A stretch of 64,000 nt of DNA, taken from the NCBI GenBank assembly GCA_902555985.1, contig CACDUI010000003.1:76432-140431 (forward strand). The letters run 5' to 3'. Below the pieces are notes generated by a model. The model saw only the letters and a program-made list of their open reading frames with translations. It did not search any database and was not told the DNA's origin. Positions within the stretch are counted from its first letter, which is position 1. Each line of letters starts with the position of its first letter. The position numbers and the translations under genes were made by a program. Positions 1 through 7,910 of this stretch are shown here, one piece after another. The stretch is from an uncultured Candidatus Actinomarina sp. (lineage in GTDB: Bacteria; Actinomycetota; Acidimicrobiia; Actinomarinales; Actinomarinaceae).

Positions 1-1
1 C

Positions 2-889
2 CCTAACTTTAATGTTGTAAATACTATTGGAAGCAAGGAAGGCTTGACACACCTTTTGATGTCTGTGCTGAACCCTGGAGATAAAGTTGTTGTTCAAGAC
101 CCAAGCTATCCAATACATCATTTCGCTCCATTAATTGCTAGAGCTGAGGCAATTAAAATAAATTGCTTAAATGAATCAGACTTTTTAACAGAGTTAGTTC
201 AAACTTTAAAAAAAACAAAAATAAAACTTTTACTTATTTCTTTTCCACATAATCCAACAACTTTGACTGTTGATCAAGTCTTTTATGACAATCTTGTTGA
301 ATTGGCTGAGAAATATAATTTTCTAATAGTAAATGATTTTGCATATTCAGATATATATTTTGACGGAAATAAACCCCCGTCTCTTTTAAGTTCTGACAAA
401 AGTTTATCTCACAGCGTTGAGCTATATTCACTTACTAAAGGTTTTTCAATGGCTGGCTGGAGAGTAGGGTTTGCAGTTGGTAATAAAGATGCAATTTCTT
501 CAGTTACTAAATTAAAATCTTATATAGATTACGGTACTTTTCAACCAATTCAAATTGCATCTACTGTAGCTTTAAATGAACTAGGGGAATATCCATTTGA
601 ATTATCATCTGTTTATAACGAAAGAAGAGAATTAATAGTTAAGAATCTAGAAGACTTGAACTTTAGTGTCCAAGAGTCAAAAGCAACAATGTTTGTATGG
701 GCTAAACTTCCTGAAAAATTTCGAAATGACTCACTTAAATTTTCATTAGAGTTGCTAGAAAAATCAAATGTAGCAATTTCACCAGGAGTTGGATTTGGAA
801 AATATGGAGAAGGCTATATTAGGATTGCATTAGTAGAAAATAAACAAAGAATTAGACAAGCTATGAAAAATATTAAGGCCGTATTATAA
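2..889 (+). CDS. class I/II PLP aminotransferase, 5' end cut off by the window
   Basis: The frame is open from base 2, so the true start lies left of the window; 295 residues are visible. The first codons read TIGSKEGL, the glycine-lysine motif typical of class I/II aminotransferases of the AlaC/DapL/DapC group. Further in come an NPTT segment, a DFAYSD segment (PLP-binding Asp/Tyr region) and SLTKGFSMAGWRVGFAVG, whose lysine is the expected Schiff-base residue. The MAGWR form resembles alanine- or diaminopimelate-forming transaminases, but the substrate cannot be fixed from sequence. A TTG at 44 could be misread as a start, but it is internal. The stop directly abuts the threonine aldolase start, so the two are probably co-transcribed. 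Confidence 0.88.
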   Translation, partial: PNFNVVNTIGSKEGLTHLLMSVLNPGDKVVVQDPSYPIHHFAPLIARAEAIKINCLNESDFLTELVQTLKKTKIKLLLISFPHNPTTLTVDQVFYDNLVELAEKYNFLIVNDFAYSDIYFDGNKPPSLLSSDKSLSHSVELYSLTKGFSMAGWRVGFAVGNKDAISSVTKLKSYIDYGTFQPIQIASTVALNELGEYPFELSSVYNERRELIVKNLEDLNFSVQESKATMFVWAKLPEKFRNDSLKFSLELLEKSNVAISPGVGFGKYGEGYIRIALVENKQRIRQAMKNIKAVL

Positions 890-1915
890 ATGTTTGATTT
901 AAGATCAGACACTGTAACAAAGCCAACTAAAGAAGTTCTACAAAGCGCTTTAGATGCGGAACTTGGTGATGATGAATACATCGAAGACCCTACTGTTAAC
1001 AATTTAGAAAATCAATGTGCTGAATTACTAAGTTTTGAAAAAGGATTATTTGTTTCTTCAGGCTTGATGGGCAATCAGATTTCACTCTTAATTCACAACG
1101 ACCCTGGAACAGAAGTAATTACACCTCATGACTCACATATCAAAAATTATGAGCACGGTGCAGCAGCTTTTTTATCTCGAGTTCAATTTCGTGATGCTCA
1201 AAATATAGATGGGGAAGTAGATTTAGAATTTATAGAAAAGCTCATATTGAAATCAAAAATTCATAAACCACAAATCAAAACTATTTCTATCGAAAACACT
1301 CATCTAGCATCTGGTGGCTCAGTTGTACCTTTTGACTCAATAAAAGCTCTGAGCAACTTAGCAAGACAGTACGATCTCAAGCTTCATGTTGATGGTGCAA
1401 GAATTTGGCATGCAATATTGGAAGATAATAATAAAAATTATGGAGATTACTCCGATAGTTTAACATTTTGTTTCTCAAAAGCTCTAGGTGCTCCTATTGG
1501 CTCTATGCTTTTGGGTTCTAAAGAATTTATAAAAGAAGCAAGAGAGTTTAGAAAAAAACTTGGTGGAGGCATGAGACAGGTAGGAGTTATTGCTTCGATG
1601 GCAAGCAAAGCTTTAGAAAATAGAGAATGTATTCTTGAAGACCATGCTAAAGCAAAAAAAGTTTACGAATTTCTGCTTTTAAATATAAATAATGAAAAAA
1701 TAGAAAGTATCGTTTACAAAGGAACAAATATGATATTTATAAATATCAAAAGTGAACAAGATCCAAATAAATTATTAGATATATTTTATAAAAATTCAAT
1801 TAATGCTGGTCTTATTGGAGATAAGTCTATCAGATTAGTTTTGCATAAAGACATACCTGATGATGATATAGATGATATATCAAACAGGTTACTTCACTCT
1901 TCTTCTGAATTTTGA
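890..1915 (+). CDS. ltaE: low-specificity L-threonine aldolase
   Basis: The enzyme is PLP-dependent and splits L-threonine or L-allo-threonine into glycine and acetaldehyde in the cytoplasm. The protein opens with FDLRSDTVTKPT, the hallmark N-terminus of this family. It carries LHVDGARIWHA, which holds the PLP-contacting aspartate, and CFSKALGAPIGSMLLGS, which holds the Schiff-base lysine. Its 341 residues match the usual length. The ATG follows the aminotransferase stop without a gap, suggesting a two-gene amino-acid unit that supplies glycine. The 3' end overlaps a convergent small gene by about 22 nt. Confidence 0.93.
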   Translation: MFDLRSDTVTKPTKEVLQSALDAELGDDEYIEDPTVNNLENQCAELLSFEKGLFVSSGLMGNQISLLIHNDPGTEVITPHDSHIKNYEHGAAAFLSRVQFRDAQNIDGEVDLEFIEKLILKSKIHKPQIKTISIENTHLASGGSVVPFDSIKALSNLARQYDLKLHVDGARIWHAILEDNNKNYGDYSDSLTFCFSKALGAPIGSMLLGSKEFIKEAREFRKKLGGGMRQVGVIASMASKALENRECILEDHAKAKKVYEFLLLNINNEKIESIVYKGTNMIFINIKSEQDPNKLLDIFYKNSINAGLIGDKSIRLVLHKDIPDDDIDDISNRLLHSSSEF

Positions 1916-2133
1916 TTCCATTCAGTAATCGATTTTTCGGATAAATTTACTAATATATAAACTCCAACTAAATTGAAAAGATTAATTGAACCCATATAGG
2001 TTAAGACACTATTTAAGCAGTTGCCATCATTAGAAACAATACAAAACGCATTACCTAAAAGATAACCTATATAGCTAGACAATAAAATGACTGAAGTATA
2101 TATTAAAGCTCGAGTCTTGTTGCTAAATCTCAT
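1894..2133 (-). CDS. small membrane protein, unknown
   Basis: I do not recognise this 79-residue protein. It has a basic N-terminus (RFSNKTR), two hydrophobic segments at about residues 9-28 and 43-63, and an acidic tail (NQNSEEE). Two cysteines (FCIVSNDGNC) lie between the predicted helices and could form a disulfide on the outer face. Its C-terminal codons overlap the end of the threonine aldolase gene, and it is transcribed divergently from the next small gene. Membrane topology supports a real gene, but there is no family evidence. Confidence 0.55.
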   Translation of the reverse strand: MRFSNKTRALIYTSVILLSSYIGYLLGNAFCIVSNDGNCLNSVLTYMGSINLFNLVGVYILVNLSEKSITEWNQNSEEE

Positions 2134-2156
2134 AATTATATTAACTTTAGCTTATT

Positions 2157-2381
2157 ATGAATTTTCCTAATCCGTGGATTACAATTTTAAGTTTTGTATA
2201 TATCTTTTTCAATGGATTCTTTGCATTTCAGCTAAGTAGAAAAATAGTTGAAGTGTATCTTGAAAAATTTAATTCAAAGTTTTTTAAATCTTTGGAGCCA
2301 ATTATTGGTAGTTTAGGATTCATCGGTTCCTTTGGTGGAGGCTTACTTATTCTATATTTATTTATAATAAATATAACTTAA
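2157..2381 (+). CDS. small membrane protein, unknown
   Basis: This 74-residue protein has two likely membrane helices, at about residues 8-28 and 48-70, joined by a short charged loop. A GSLGFIGSFGGG run sits at the start of the second helix. It is transcribed divergently from the neighbouring small membrane gene, with only 23 nt between the starts, so any promoters there must be very compact. No family is recognised. The call rests on composition, a clean ATG and its fit between neighbours. Confidence 0.5.
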   Translation: MNFPNPWITILSFVYIFFNGFFAFQLSRKIVEVYLEKFNSKFFKSLEPIIGSLGFIGSFGGGLLILYLFIINIT

Positions 2382-2400
2382 TGTATTATCTAAGACAAGC

Positions 2401-2943
2401 CTAGTATGTGTATAATTTAGAATTTTTAAAATATTGTATTTCACAATGATCGGGCCTATTTTTTGTAAAATCTTTATCATTTAAATAATAGTAAGTAAAT
2501 GCTCTAATCGTATCTTGATGAGATACAAAAAGTGTATTCTCACATTTTTCATAAATACTGTTAAATCTATCAAATACGCTTTTTAAAGATTCTCCAGTAT
2601 TCGTTAAATTTAGTGGACTGTCATCAGCGTTTTTGAAGTTTTGTGTTAATTTAATTTCGTCCCATGTTCTTCCGATCCAATCACTAGGGCCTGCCCATTC
2701 AATTATGTTATAGGATGTAGTTATATTTATTTTAAGTACACTGTTTACTATTTCTGCTGTTTGCCTTGCCCTTAATAGAGGAGAGGAGATAATATTTTTA
2801 ATATCAAATTGTTCTTTAATTTTTATTCCAGCATTTTTAGCTTGAGTTCTTCCATCATTGCTTAGGTAAAATCCTGGAAGGTTTGCATAGAAAACATTCT
2901 TCTCATTTTGCACTTCTCCGTGCCTTAGAAATAAATTACTCAT
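2401..2943 (-). CDS. histidine phosphatase family (phosphoglycerate mutase-like) protein
   Basis: The protein begins MSNLFLRHGEVQNE. RHGE is the catalytic histidine motif of the histidine phosphatase superfamily. The second catalytic region (SSPLLRARQTAEIV) follows the family pattern of substrate-binding arginine, and LFVSHQDTIRAF supplies the second histidine. At 180 residues it is the short phosphatase form (CobC/GpmB-like) rather than the glycolytic mutase, which is separately encoded at 47183. The substrate is unknown. It is monocistronic on the minus strand, back to back with the DUF3040 gene. Confidence 0.85.
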   Translation of the reverse strand: MSNLFLRHGEVQNEKNVFYANLPGFYLSNDGRTQAKNAGIKIKEQFDIKNIISSPLLRARQTAEIVNSVLKINITTSYNIIEWAGPSDWIGRTWDEIKLTQNFKNADDSPLNLTNTGESLKSVFDRFNSIYEKCENTLFVSHQDTIRAFTYYYLNDKDFTKNRPDHCEIQYFKNSKLYTY

Positions 2944-2981
2944 TTATTTAGACTAACTCAGTTATAGATTAAAATTTAAAC

Positions 2982-3329
2982 ATGGGTTTGAATAAAAAAG
3001 AAGAAGAAATTCTAAAACAAATTGAACAAGAGTTAATGAAAGATGATCCCGATTTAGCCAAAACTGTTGAAGACTCAACATTGTCAAAGTTCACAAGAAA
3101 CAGAGCAGTAATTTCCTTTTTTGTTTTTGTTATAGGTCTATTAACAATGTTTAGCACCTATATAATTTTACCCGCTATTGCTATTTTCGGCTTCTCTGTC
3201 ATGGCTGTTTCTGGTTATGTTTTTGTATATAATACTCGCTCACTTTTAAAAGCAGAAAATGTAAGTGAGTGGAATGTAAAACAAGTAATTAGAATATTAA
3301 GAAATCAAGATAGCTCTAGACAAAAATAA
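2982..3329 (+). CDS. DUF3040 family membrane protein
   Basis: The N-terminus NKKEEEILKQIEQELMKDDP matches the actinobacterial DUF3040 pattern of an amphipathic acidic helix ending in DDP or DPxxA. Two membrane helices follow at about residues 43-63 and 66-86. The 115-residue length is typical. DUF3040 genes commonly lie upstream of mraZ in Actinobacteria, including Mycobacterium tuberculosis, and the same holds here with only the MerR and HNH genes between. Its biochemical role is unknown; proximity to the cell-wall cluster is suggestive only. Confidence 0.78.
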   Translation: MGLNKKEEEILKQIEQELMKDDPDLAKTVEDSTLSKFTRNRAVISFFVFVIGLLTMFSTYIILPAIAIFGFSVMAVSGYVFVYNTRSLLKAENVSEWNVKQVIRILRNQDSSRQK

Positions 3330-3375
3330 AAAAATTAATTAAATTAAATATACATCATTTTTTTTAGGAGTAAGG

Positions 3376-3867
3376 TTGAAGAAAAGTGCTTTTACATCAA
3401 AGCAAGCGTGTTATCTTTCAGGATGCACATCACACCAATTGAGATATTGGGATAAAGTTAACTTGGTGTCACCATCTATTCAATCATCTGATGGTAAGCC
3501 CGGCGTACCAAAATTTTATTCTTTTAGAGACATTGTTGCTTTAAGAGTTATTAAGACACTATTGGATAATGGAATGAGTATTCAAAGAGTTAGAAGAGCT
3601 TGGAAATATTTAACTAAAAATGGAGATTTAACAAAACATTTGTCTGAAGTAAAACTTAAGTCTGATGGAAAAACAATTTACTCAGTTGAGAATGATGAAG
3701 TTTTTGACGCCCTCAAAAATGGACAACTTACTTTCTTTGAAACTATCGACACAGTCACACAAGAAGTTAAGGAAGATGTTTCTAAATTCGAATTAGATAA
3801 AGAAAGATTTTTAAATTTATTGACTAAAGTGGAAGATGATGTACTTAGTCAAGAACTCCAAGCATAA
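3376..3867 (+). CDS. MerR family transcriptional regulator
   Basis: The 163-residue protein opens with a winged helix-turn-helix of MerR type: FTSKQACYLSGCTSHQLRYWDKVNLVSP, then a wing with YSFRDIVALRVIKTLLDNGMSIQRVRRAWKYL. The C-terminal half shows no metal-binding cysteines and probably mediates dimerisation or binds an unknown signal. The start is TTG at 3376, chosen because a good Shine-Dalgarno (AGGAG, 3366-3370) lies five bases upstream and no ATG fits. Such MerR proteins are common near actinobacterial dcw clusters. The target is unknown. Confidence 0.85.
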   Translation: MKKSAFTSKQACYLSGCTSHQLRYWDKVNLVSPSIQSSDGKPGVPKFYSFRDIVALRVIKTLLDNGMSIQRVRRAWKYLTKNGDLTKHLSEVKLKSDGKTIYSVENDEVFDALKNGQLTFFETIDTVTQEVKEDVSKFELDKERFLNLLTKVEDDVLSQELQA

Positions 3868-3891
3868 AAAAATTTCAAATCCTAATTTCTC

Positions 3892-4401
3892 ATGAATGTA
3901 TCTAGCCACAGAACGCTAATTTTAAATTCAACCTTCCAACCACTTTCTGTTGTTTCTTATAAGCGAGCCATTTCATTAATACATAATAATAAAATTAATG
4001 TAATTAAAAATTCAGAATTATTACTACATTCTGAAAAAGAAAAGTATTTTATTCCAAAAGTTGGAATATTAACGTATTTTGTAAAGGCTCCTTTTGCTAG
4101 GAGAGTAGCGCTTAATCGAGAAAACATATTTATACGTGATTTTTATACATGTCAATATTGTGGCAAACCTGCAGAGTCAGTAGATCATATTGTTCCTCGT
4201 TCTAAAGGTGGCCTTCATGAATGGTCGAACGTTGTTGCGTGTTGTAAGAAATGCAATCTAATCAAAGCAGACAAACTTCTTCATCAAACTCATTTGAATA
4301 TTAAAATGCTTCCATCTAGTCCAAAAGGTAATTTTTGGATTAAAACCATAGTTGGCAGCAATCCAGATCCATCTTGGGAAGAATACCTAATCTCAGCCTA
4401 A
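3892..4401 (+). CDS. HNH endonuclease family protein
   Basis: The C-terminal half holds a complete HNH fold: a first zinc pair CQYC, then DHIVPRSKGGLHEWSNVVACC with the catalytic histidine and asparagine, then KKCN. The N-terminal half (LILNSTFQPLSVVSYKRAISLI) matches the actinobacterial group of chromosomal HNH proteins that are not linked to phage or introns. Its length is 169 residues. No restriction or homing partner is nearby, so it is probably a housekeeping nuclease of unknown substrate. It ends 85 nt before mraZ. Confidence 0.85.
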   Translation: MNVSSHRTLILNSTFQPLSVVSYKRAISLIHNNKINVIKNSELLLHSEKEKYFIPKVGILTYFVKAPFARRVALNRENIFIRDFYTCQYCGKPAESVDHIVPRSKGGLHEWSNVVACCKKCNLIKADKLLHQTHLNIKMLPSSPKGNFWIKTIVGSNPDPSWEEYLISA

Positions 4402-4414
4402 AAAATTTTTATCA

Positions 4415-4462
4415 TTAAGTGTTGCAAAGTGTCACATAGTGTCATATAATGTATAAAAGTGG
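4415..4462 (+). promoter_or_regulatory. MraZ operator: five direct repeats at 10-bp spacing
   Basis: Five boxes occur exactly 10 bp apart: TTAAGTGT (4415-4422), CAAAGTGT (4425-4432), CATAGTGT (4435-4442), TATAATGT (4445-4452) and AAAAGTGG (4455-4462). The core agrees with the AAAGTG(T/G) MraZ box described in mollicutes and is related to the spaced TGGG repeats of proteobacteria. One box per helical turn puts all of them on the same DNA face, suiting the ring-shaped MraZ oligomer. The element lies 25 nt upstream of mraZ and encloses its promoter, so autoregulation of the division and cell-wall operon is likely. Confidence 0.85.
4423..4450 (+). promoter_or_regulatory. predicted mraZ/dcw promoter inside the operator
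   Basis: A perfect TATAAT (4445-4450) is preceded by TTGCAA (4423-4428) at 16-bp spacing. Transcription would start near 4457, giving a leader of about 30 nt. The -10 box replaces most of the fourth MraZ box (TATAATGT), and the -35 falls between boxes one and two. MraZ binding should therefore directly block polymerase. Confidence 0.65.
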
Positions 4463-4486
4463 TTCAAGGCACGAAAGGCGGATAAA

Positions 4487-4912
4487 GTGTTCCTTGGTGA
4501 GTTTCAACATACTATGGACTCAAAAGGTAGAGTTGTAATACCTTCAAAGTTCAGAGAAGAGCTTCAACAGGGCTGTGTTATTACCAAGGGACAAGATAAT
4601 TGCCTCCAAATTTTAACTAAAAGTAACTGGGAAGAAGAAGCCATTAAAATGGCATCCCTACCATCAACTGACAGAACATCAAGACAATTAAGAAGGGCAC
4701 TATTTAGTGGTGCAGTAGATGTTAAGATCGATTCTGCTGGTAGAGTTCAAATACCTGAAAATCTAAGGGTATACAGCAGTATTGATATAAATGAAGAGGT
4801 AACTGTTACTGGTTCAGGTCCGGTTGTTGAAGTTTGGTCAACAAGAAATTGGAAGAAAATTCAAAACGAAGCAGATAAAGAATTTGCAAACATCAACGAA
4901 GTGAAAGGTTAG
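4487..4912 (+). CDS. mraZ: transcriptional regulator MraZ
   Basis: This is a DNA-binding regulator of the division and cell-wall cluster. The protein has the diagnostic duplicated AbrB/MraZ fold, with DSKGRVVIPSKFRE near residue 11 and DSAGRVQIPENLRV near residue 83, both with the conserved DxxGR. Length is 141 residues, as usual. The start is GTG at 4487 and gives the family N-terminus FLGEFQHTMD. It is the first gene of the cluster, with its own operator immediately upstream. Confidence 0.96.
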   Translation: MFLGEFQHTMDSKGRVVIPSKFREELQQGCVITKGQDNCLQILTKSNWEEEAIKMASLPSTDRTSRQLRRALFSGAVDVKIDSAGRVQIPENLRVYSSIDINEEVTVTGSGPVVEVWSTRNWKKIQNEADKEFANINEVKG

Positions 4913-4920
4913 GTTCATAG

Positions 4921-4997
4921 CCAGCTCTCTAGACAACTAAATTGGAACACCCTTACTCCGCCCAAATTTCCAATTGGTGCCAGTTCTAGAGAGCTGG
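4921..4997 (+). ncRNA. structured leader of rsmH (mraW-motif-like RNA)
   Basis: A perfect 13-bp inverted repeat, CCAGCTCTCTAGA (4921-4933) and TCTAGAGAGCTGG (4985-4997), closes an inner 8-bp stem, AATTGGAA (4940-4947) with TTCCAATT (4968-4975). The inner stem carries a 20-nt C-rich loop. The 3' strand of the outer stem contains the purine-rich GAGAG that must serve as the rsmH ribosome-binding site, two nt before its ATG at 5000. The position matches the mraW RNA motif reported upstream of rsmH (mraW) in Actinobacteria. I infer membership from position and shape and did not match it to a covariance model. The likely effect is translational control of rsmH. Confidence 0.7.
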
Positions 4998-4999
4998 GT

Positions 5000-5920
5000 A
5001 TGAATACAAACAGGGCAGAGTATTTAACACACGATGGAGTAATGACATCAGAAATATCTGATTTGTTAATCTGTGCTCCGAAAGGTATATTTGTTGATGC
5101 AACTTATGGTTTTGGTTCTCATTTTAAATATTTTTCAGAAAACCATAGTCATTTAAGTTTTATTGGTTTCGATAGAGATGAAGAGGCTGTTAATAATTCT
5201 GATAAATCTCATAATGTAGAACACATTAATTTTTCTAAGATTAACACTTATTTAGAATTTAAAAAGATTGATACAATAAGTGGAATTTTTTATGATTTCG
5301 GTGTTTCCTCACACCAGATAGATTCTCCATATCGTGGTTTTTCTTTCCAACAGGACTCACAGCTTGATATGAGGATGGACTTGTCACAGGAGCAATCAGC
5401 AAAAGATATAATTAATAACTATAAAATTGAAAATTTAATAAAAATATTTTTAAATTATGGAGAAGAGTCTTACTCAACAAAAATTGCAAAAGGAATAATA
5501 GACAATAGACCTATTTTCTCAACTAAAGAGTTAGTAAAAGTTATTGAATCTTCTTTACCAAGACAAAATCCAAAATTCACAAAAAGTTCAATACGAAAAA
5601 TATTTCAGTCCATAAGAATAGAAGTGAATGATGAATTAAATGAAATAACTAATTCCTTAGAAGGTATAAAAAGTTTTATAAAGAAAGATGGTCTCTTAAT
5701 ATTTTTATCTTATCACTCTATAGAAGACAAAATAGTGAAAAAATTTATAGATGGAGAGGTTAAAGGATGTATTTGTGATCCGAAATTTGCTATTTGTACT
5801 TGTGATAATATTGCAAGTTATAAATTGGGCAAATTCAAAAAAAAGAAACCTTCAGATTCAGAAATTAAATTAAATCCAAGATCAAAATCAGCTGTACTTA
5901 GGTATATGGTAAAAATATGA
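5000..5920 (+). CDS. rsmH: 16S rRNA (cytosine1402-N4)-methyltransferase RsmH
   Basis: RsmH methylates N4 of C1402 in the 16S rRNA decoding centre using SAM. The sequence shows the SAM motif FVDATYGFGSH near residues 31-41, FYDFGVSSHQID and YRGFSF, then FLSYHSIEDKIVKKF near residue 233, all diagnostic of MraW/RsmH. It has 306 residues, the normal length. The C-terminus has cysteines CICDPKFAICTC. Its 3' end overlaps ftsL by 4 nt (ATGA). Translation is probably governed by the hairpin just upstream. Confidence 0.96.
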   Translation: MNTNRAEYLTHDGVMTSEISDLLICAPKGIFVDATYGFGSHFKYFSENHSHLSFIGFDRDEEAVNNSDKSHNVEHINFSKINTYLEFKKIDTISGIFYDFGVSSHQIDSPYRGFSFQQDSQLDMRMDLSQEQSAKDIINNYKIENLIKIFLNYGEESYSTKIAKGIIDNRPIFSTKELVKVIESSLPRQNPKFTKSSIRKIFQSIRIEVNDELNEITNSLEGIKSFIKKDGLLIFLSYHSIEDKIVKKFIDGEVKGCICDPKFAICTCDNIASYKLGKFKKKKPSDSEIKLNPRSKSAVLRYMVKI

Positions 5921-6240
5921 AATTAAAACATTTCTTATTCTTTATTATCATTTCATTGTTTTCATCACTTGTCGGTAATTTATATACAAATATGAAAATA
6001 AATGAACTTTCTAAAAACTTATCAGTTATTAATGAAGATGTTATTGAACTACAGATTAGAAAAGATCAAACATTCAATTTGTATCAAGAAAAGTTTTCAA
6101 TACAAAATATAGAAAATATTTCAAAATCATTAAATTTTAAAAAACTTGATGTTTACATAATTAATAAAAATCTTTCATCCCCGTATAAGGTAGATTCTGA
6201 ATTAGATCAGATTGAAATCCTAGGTTCATTAGGTAAATGA
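5917..6240 (+). CDS. ftsL: FtsL-like division protein
   Basis: This 107-residue protein has a short basic N-terminus, one membrane helix (about residues 4-24) and then a heptad-like coiled region. That is the FtsL/DivIC layout: a bitopic partner of FtsQ and FtsB that recruits FtsW and FtsI. Sequence conservation in FtsL is always poor, so the call rests on topology and on the slot between rsmH and ftsI. It overlaps both neighbours by 4 nt, implying translational coupling. Confidence 0.75.
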   Translation: MKLKHFLFFIIISLFSSLVGNLYTNMKINELSKNLSVINEDVIELQIRKDQTFNLYQEKFSIQNIENISKSLNFKKLDVYIINKNLSSPYKVDSELDQIEILGSLGK

Positions 6241-7907
6241 AATACTATAAAATAAAAAATTGGACTTTATTTATGATCATATTTTTTAGCTTTTCTATTT
6301 TTAGCGGATTCTTTTTAAAAAATGTTTATGAATTACAATTTGTTAATCAAGAATATTTCCAAGAACAAGCTTTATCATACCGTATTAAGTCAGAAACTCT
6401 TAAAGCTAAAAGAGGTACAATTTATGATCAGAATTTAAGACCTTTAGCAACAAGTACACAATCTTTCAATGTTGGAATATACCCACAAAAGATTTCAAAT
6501 ATAAAAGAAATTTCAGTTCTTTTGTCACCTCTTCTTAAAAAAGATAGTACAGATATTGCAAATAGAATTTTAAATTCAAGTAGGTTTTTTTATTTAGATA
6601 GAAACATTGAATACAAAAAAGGAGAAGAGATTAGAAGCTGGAATCTTGATGGAATTATGATCGAACCTTCAAGCAAAAGAACTATACACTCAAAAGCTCT
6701 TGAAAAAATCATAGGTTTTGTTGATACAGATAATATTGGAATTGAAGGATTAGAGTTGTACTTTAATAGCTCCTTAGAAGGAACTGATGGCAGTATAAGT
6801 TATGAAGCAGCACCAAATGGAAGTATAATTCCTCAAGCAAATATACAGACTACACAACCGATACATGGCGATGACTTAATATTGACACTTGATTCCGAGC
6901 TCCAATATTTATCAACTAATTTGTGTAAAGAAGCACTAATTAACACTAAAGCTTTTAATTGTTCAGTAGTTTTTGCTAATGCAAATACAGGGGAAGTTTT
7001 AATTTCTGCAGAAGAAAAAGGAAAAGAAGACTTTATTAATATTGACCTCATTAGTTCAAGGGCGCAATATGAGCCAGGCTCATCCTTAAAAATATTTTCT
7101 ATTGGTCTTGCATTGGATGAAAAATTAATTTCTGAAGAAACAGAGTTTTACGTAAAAGACACAATCGAAGTGATTGAGAACTCATGCCAGAAAGATTTTA
7201 AAGGCTATAAAGGCTGCTACAAAGACTTTCTTAATCACGAGCCTTATAGCCTTAGTGTAAAGGAAATAATTGAAAGATCATCAAATGTAGGCACAATTAT
7301 GGCTACTAGTGGGTTGAACATTGTTGATTTAGAAAACTATCTTAAAAATTTTGGATTTTCACATAAAACAGGAATTGAGCTATCTGGAGAGACAAGAGGA
7401 AGCTTTGAACCATACAACAAGTGCACTACATGCTTAAGTTCATTATCAATAGGTTACTCAATAAATGTTACGCAAATGCAAATGGTAAAAGCATATAGCA
7501 TTATTGCAAATGGAGGAAAAAATGTTGAATTAAGCTTAATTAAAAGTCCCTACAACAATAAAAATCAAAACCAAGTTATCAACGAAATAAGCTCTCAAAA
7601 ATTAAAAAATCTTTTAATAAATGTTGTTGATGGTGAGAATGGGACTGGTCGATCTTTACAAATGGATAATTATATAATTGGAGGTAAGACTGGTACAAGC
7701 AGGACACATATAGAGGGCGTTGGATATTCTGATTATAGATTCAATACCTCATTTACTGGCTTTATAGAAACAGCAGAAGGTCCAATTGTAGGTTCTGTTA
7801 TATTGTGGGGAGCGTCAGTTTCTCCACATAATGAATATGTAACTGGTGGCTCAACAGCTGCACCAATTTTTAAAACGATTGTAAGCTATTTAGTACCAGG
7901 AGATTAA
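6237..7907 (+). CDS. ftsI: peptidoglycan D,D-transpeptidase FtsI (class B PBP3)
   Basis: FtsI cross-links septal peptidoglycan together with FtsW. It has an N-terminal membrane anchor (about residues 10-28), then the PBP dimerisation domain with the RGTIYDQN motif near residue 59, then the transpeptidase domain. The active-site motifs are visible: SSLK (nucleophile Ser282, Lys285), SSN (348-350) and KTG (484-486). No C-terminal PASTA domain is present, and at 556 residues the protein is on the short side for Actinobacteria. It overlaps ftsL by 4 nt. Confidence 0.95.
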   Translation: MKYYKIKNWTLFMIIFFSFSIFSGFFLKNVYELQFVNQEYFQEQALSYRIKSETLKAKRGTIYDQNLRPLATSTQSFNVGIYPQKISNIKEISVLLSPLLKKDSTDIANRILNSSRFFYLDRNIEYKKGEEIRSWNLDGIMIEPSSKRTIHSKALEKIIGFVDTDNIGIEGLELYFNSSLEGTDGSISYEAAPNGSIIPQANIQTTQPIHGDDLILTLDSELQYLSTNLCKEALINTKAFNCSVVFANANTGEVLISAEEKGKEDFINIDLISSRAQYEPGSSLKIFSIGLALDEKLISEETEFYVKDTIEVIENSCQKDFKGYKGCYKDFLNHEPYSLSVKEIIERSSNVGTIMATSGLNIVDLENYLKNFGFSHKTGIELSGETRGSFEPYNKCTTCLSSLSIGYSINVTQMQMVKAYSIIANGGKNVELSLIKSPYNNKNQNQVINEISSQKLKNLLINVVDGENGTGRSLQMDNYIIGGKTGTSRTHIEGVGYSDYRFNTSFTGFIETAEGPIVGSVILWGASVSPHNEYVTGGSTAAPIFKTIVSYLVPGD

Positions 7908-7910
7908 AAA

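Noticed and set aside
3892-4401. HNH gene as part of a mobile intron or restriction system
   Set aside because: It has the chromosomal actinobacterial HNH architecture, no methylase or repeats nearby, and a stable place before mraZ.
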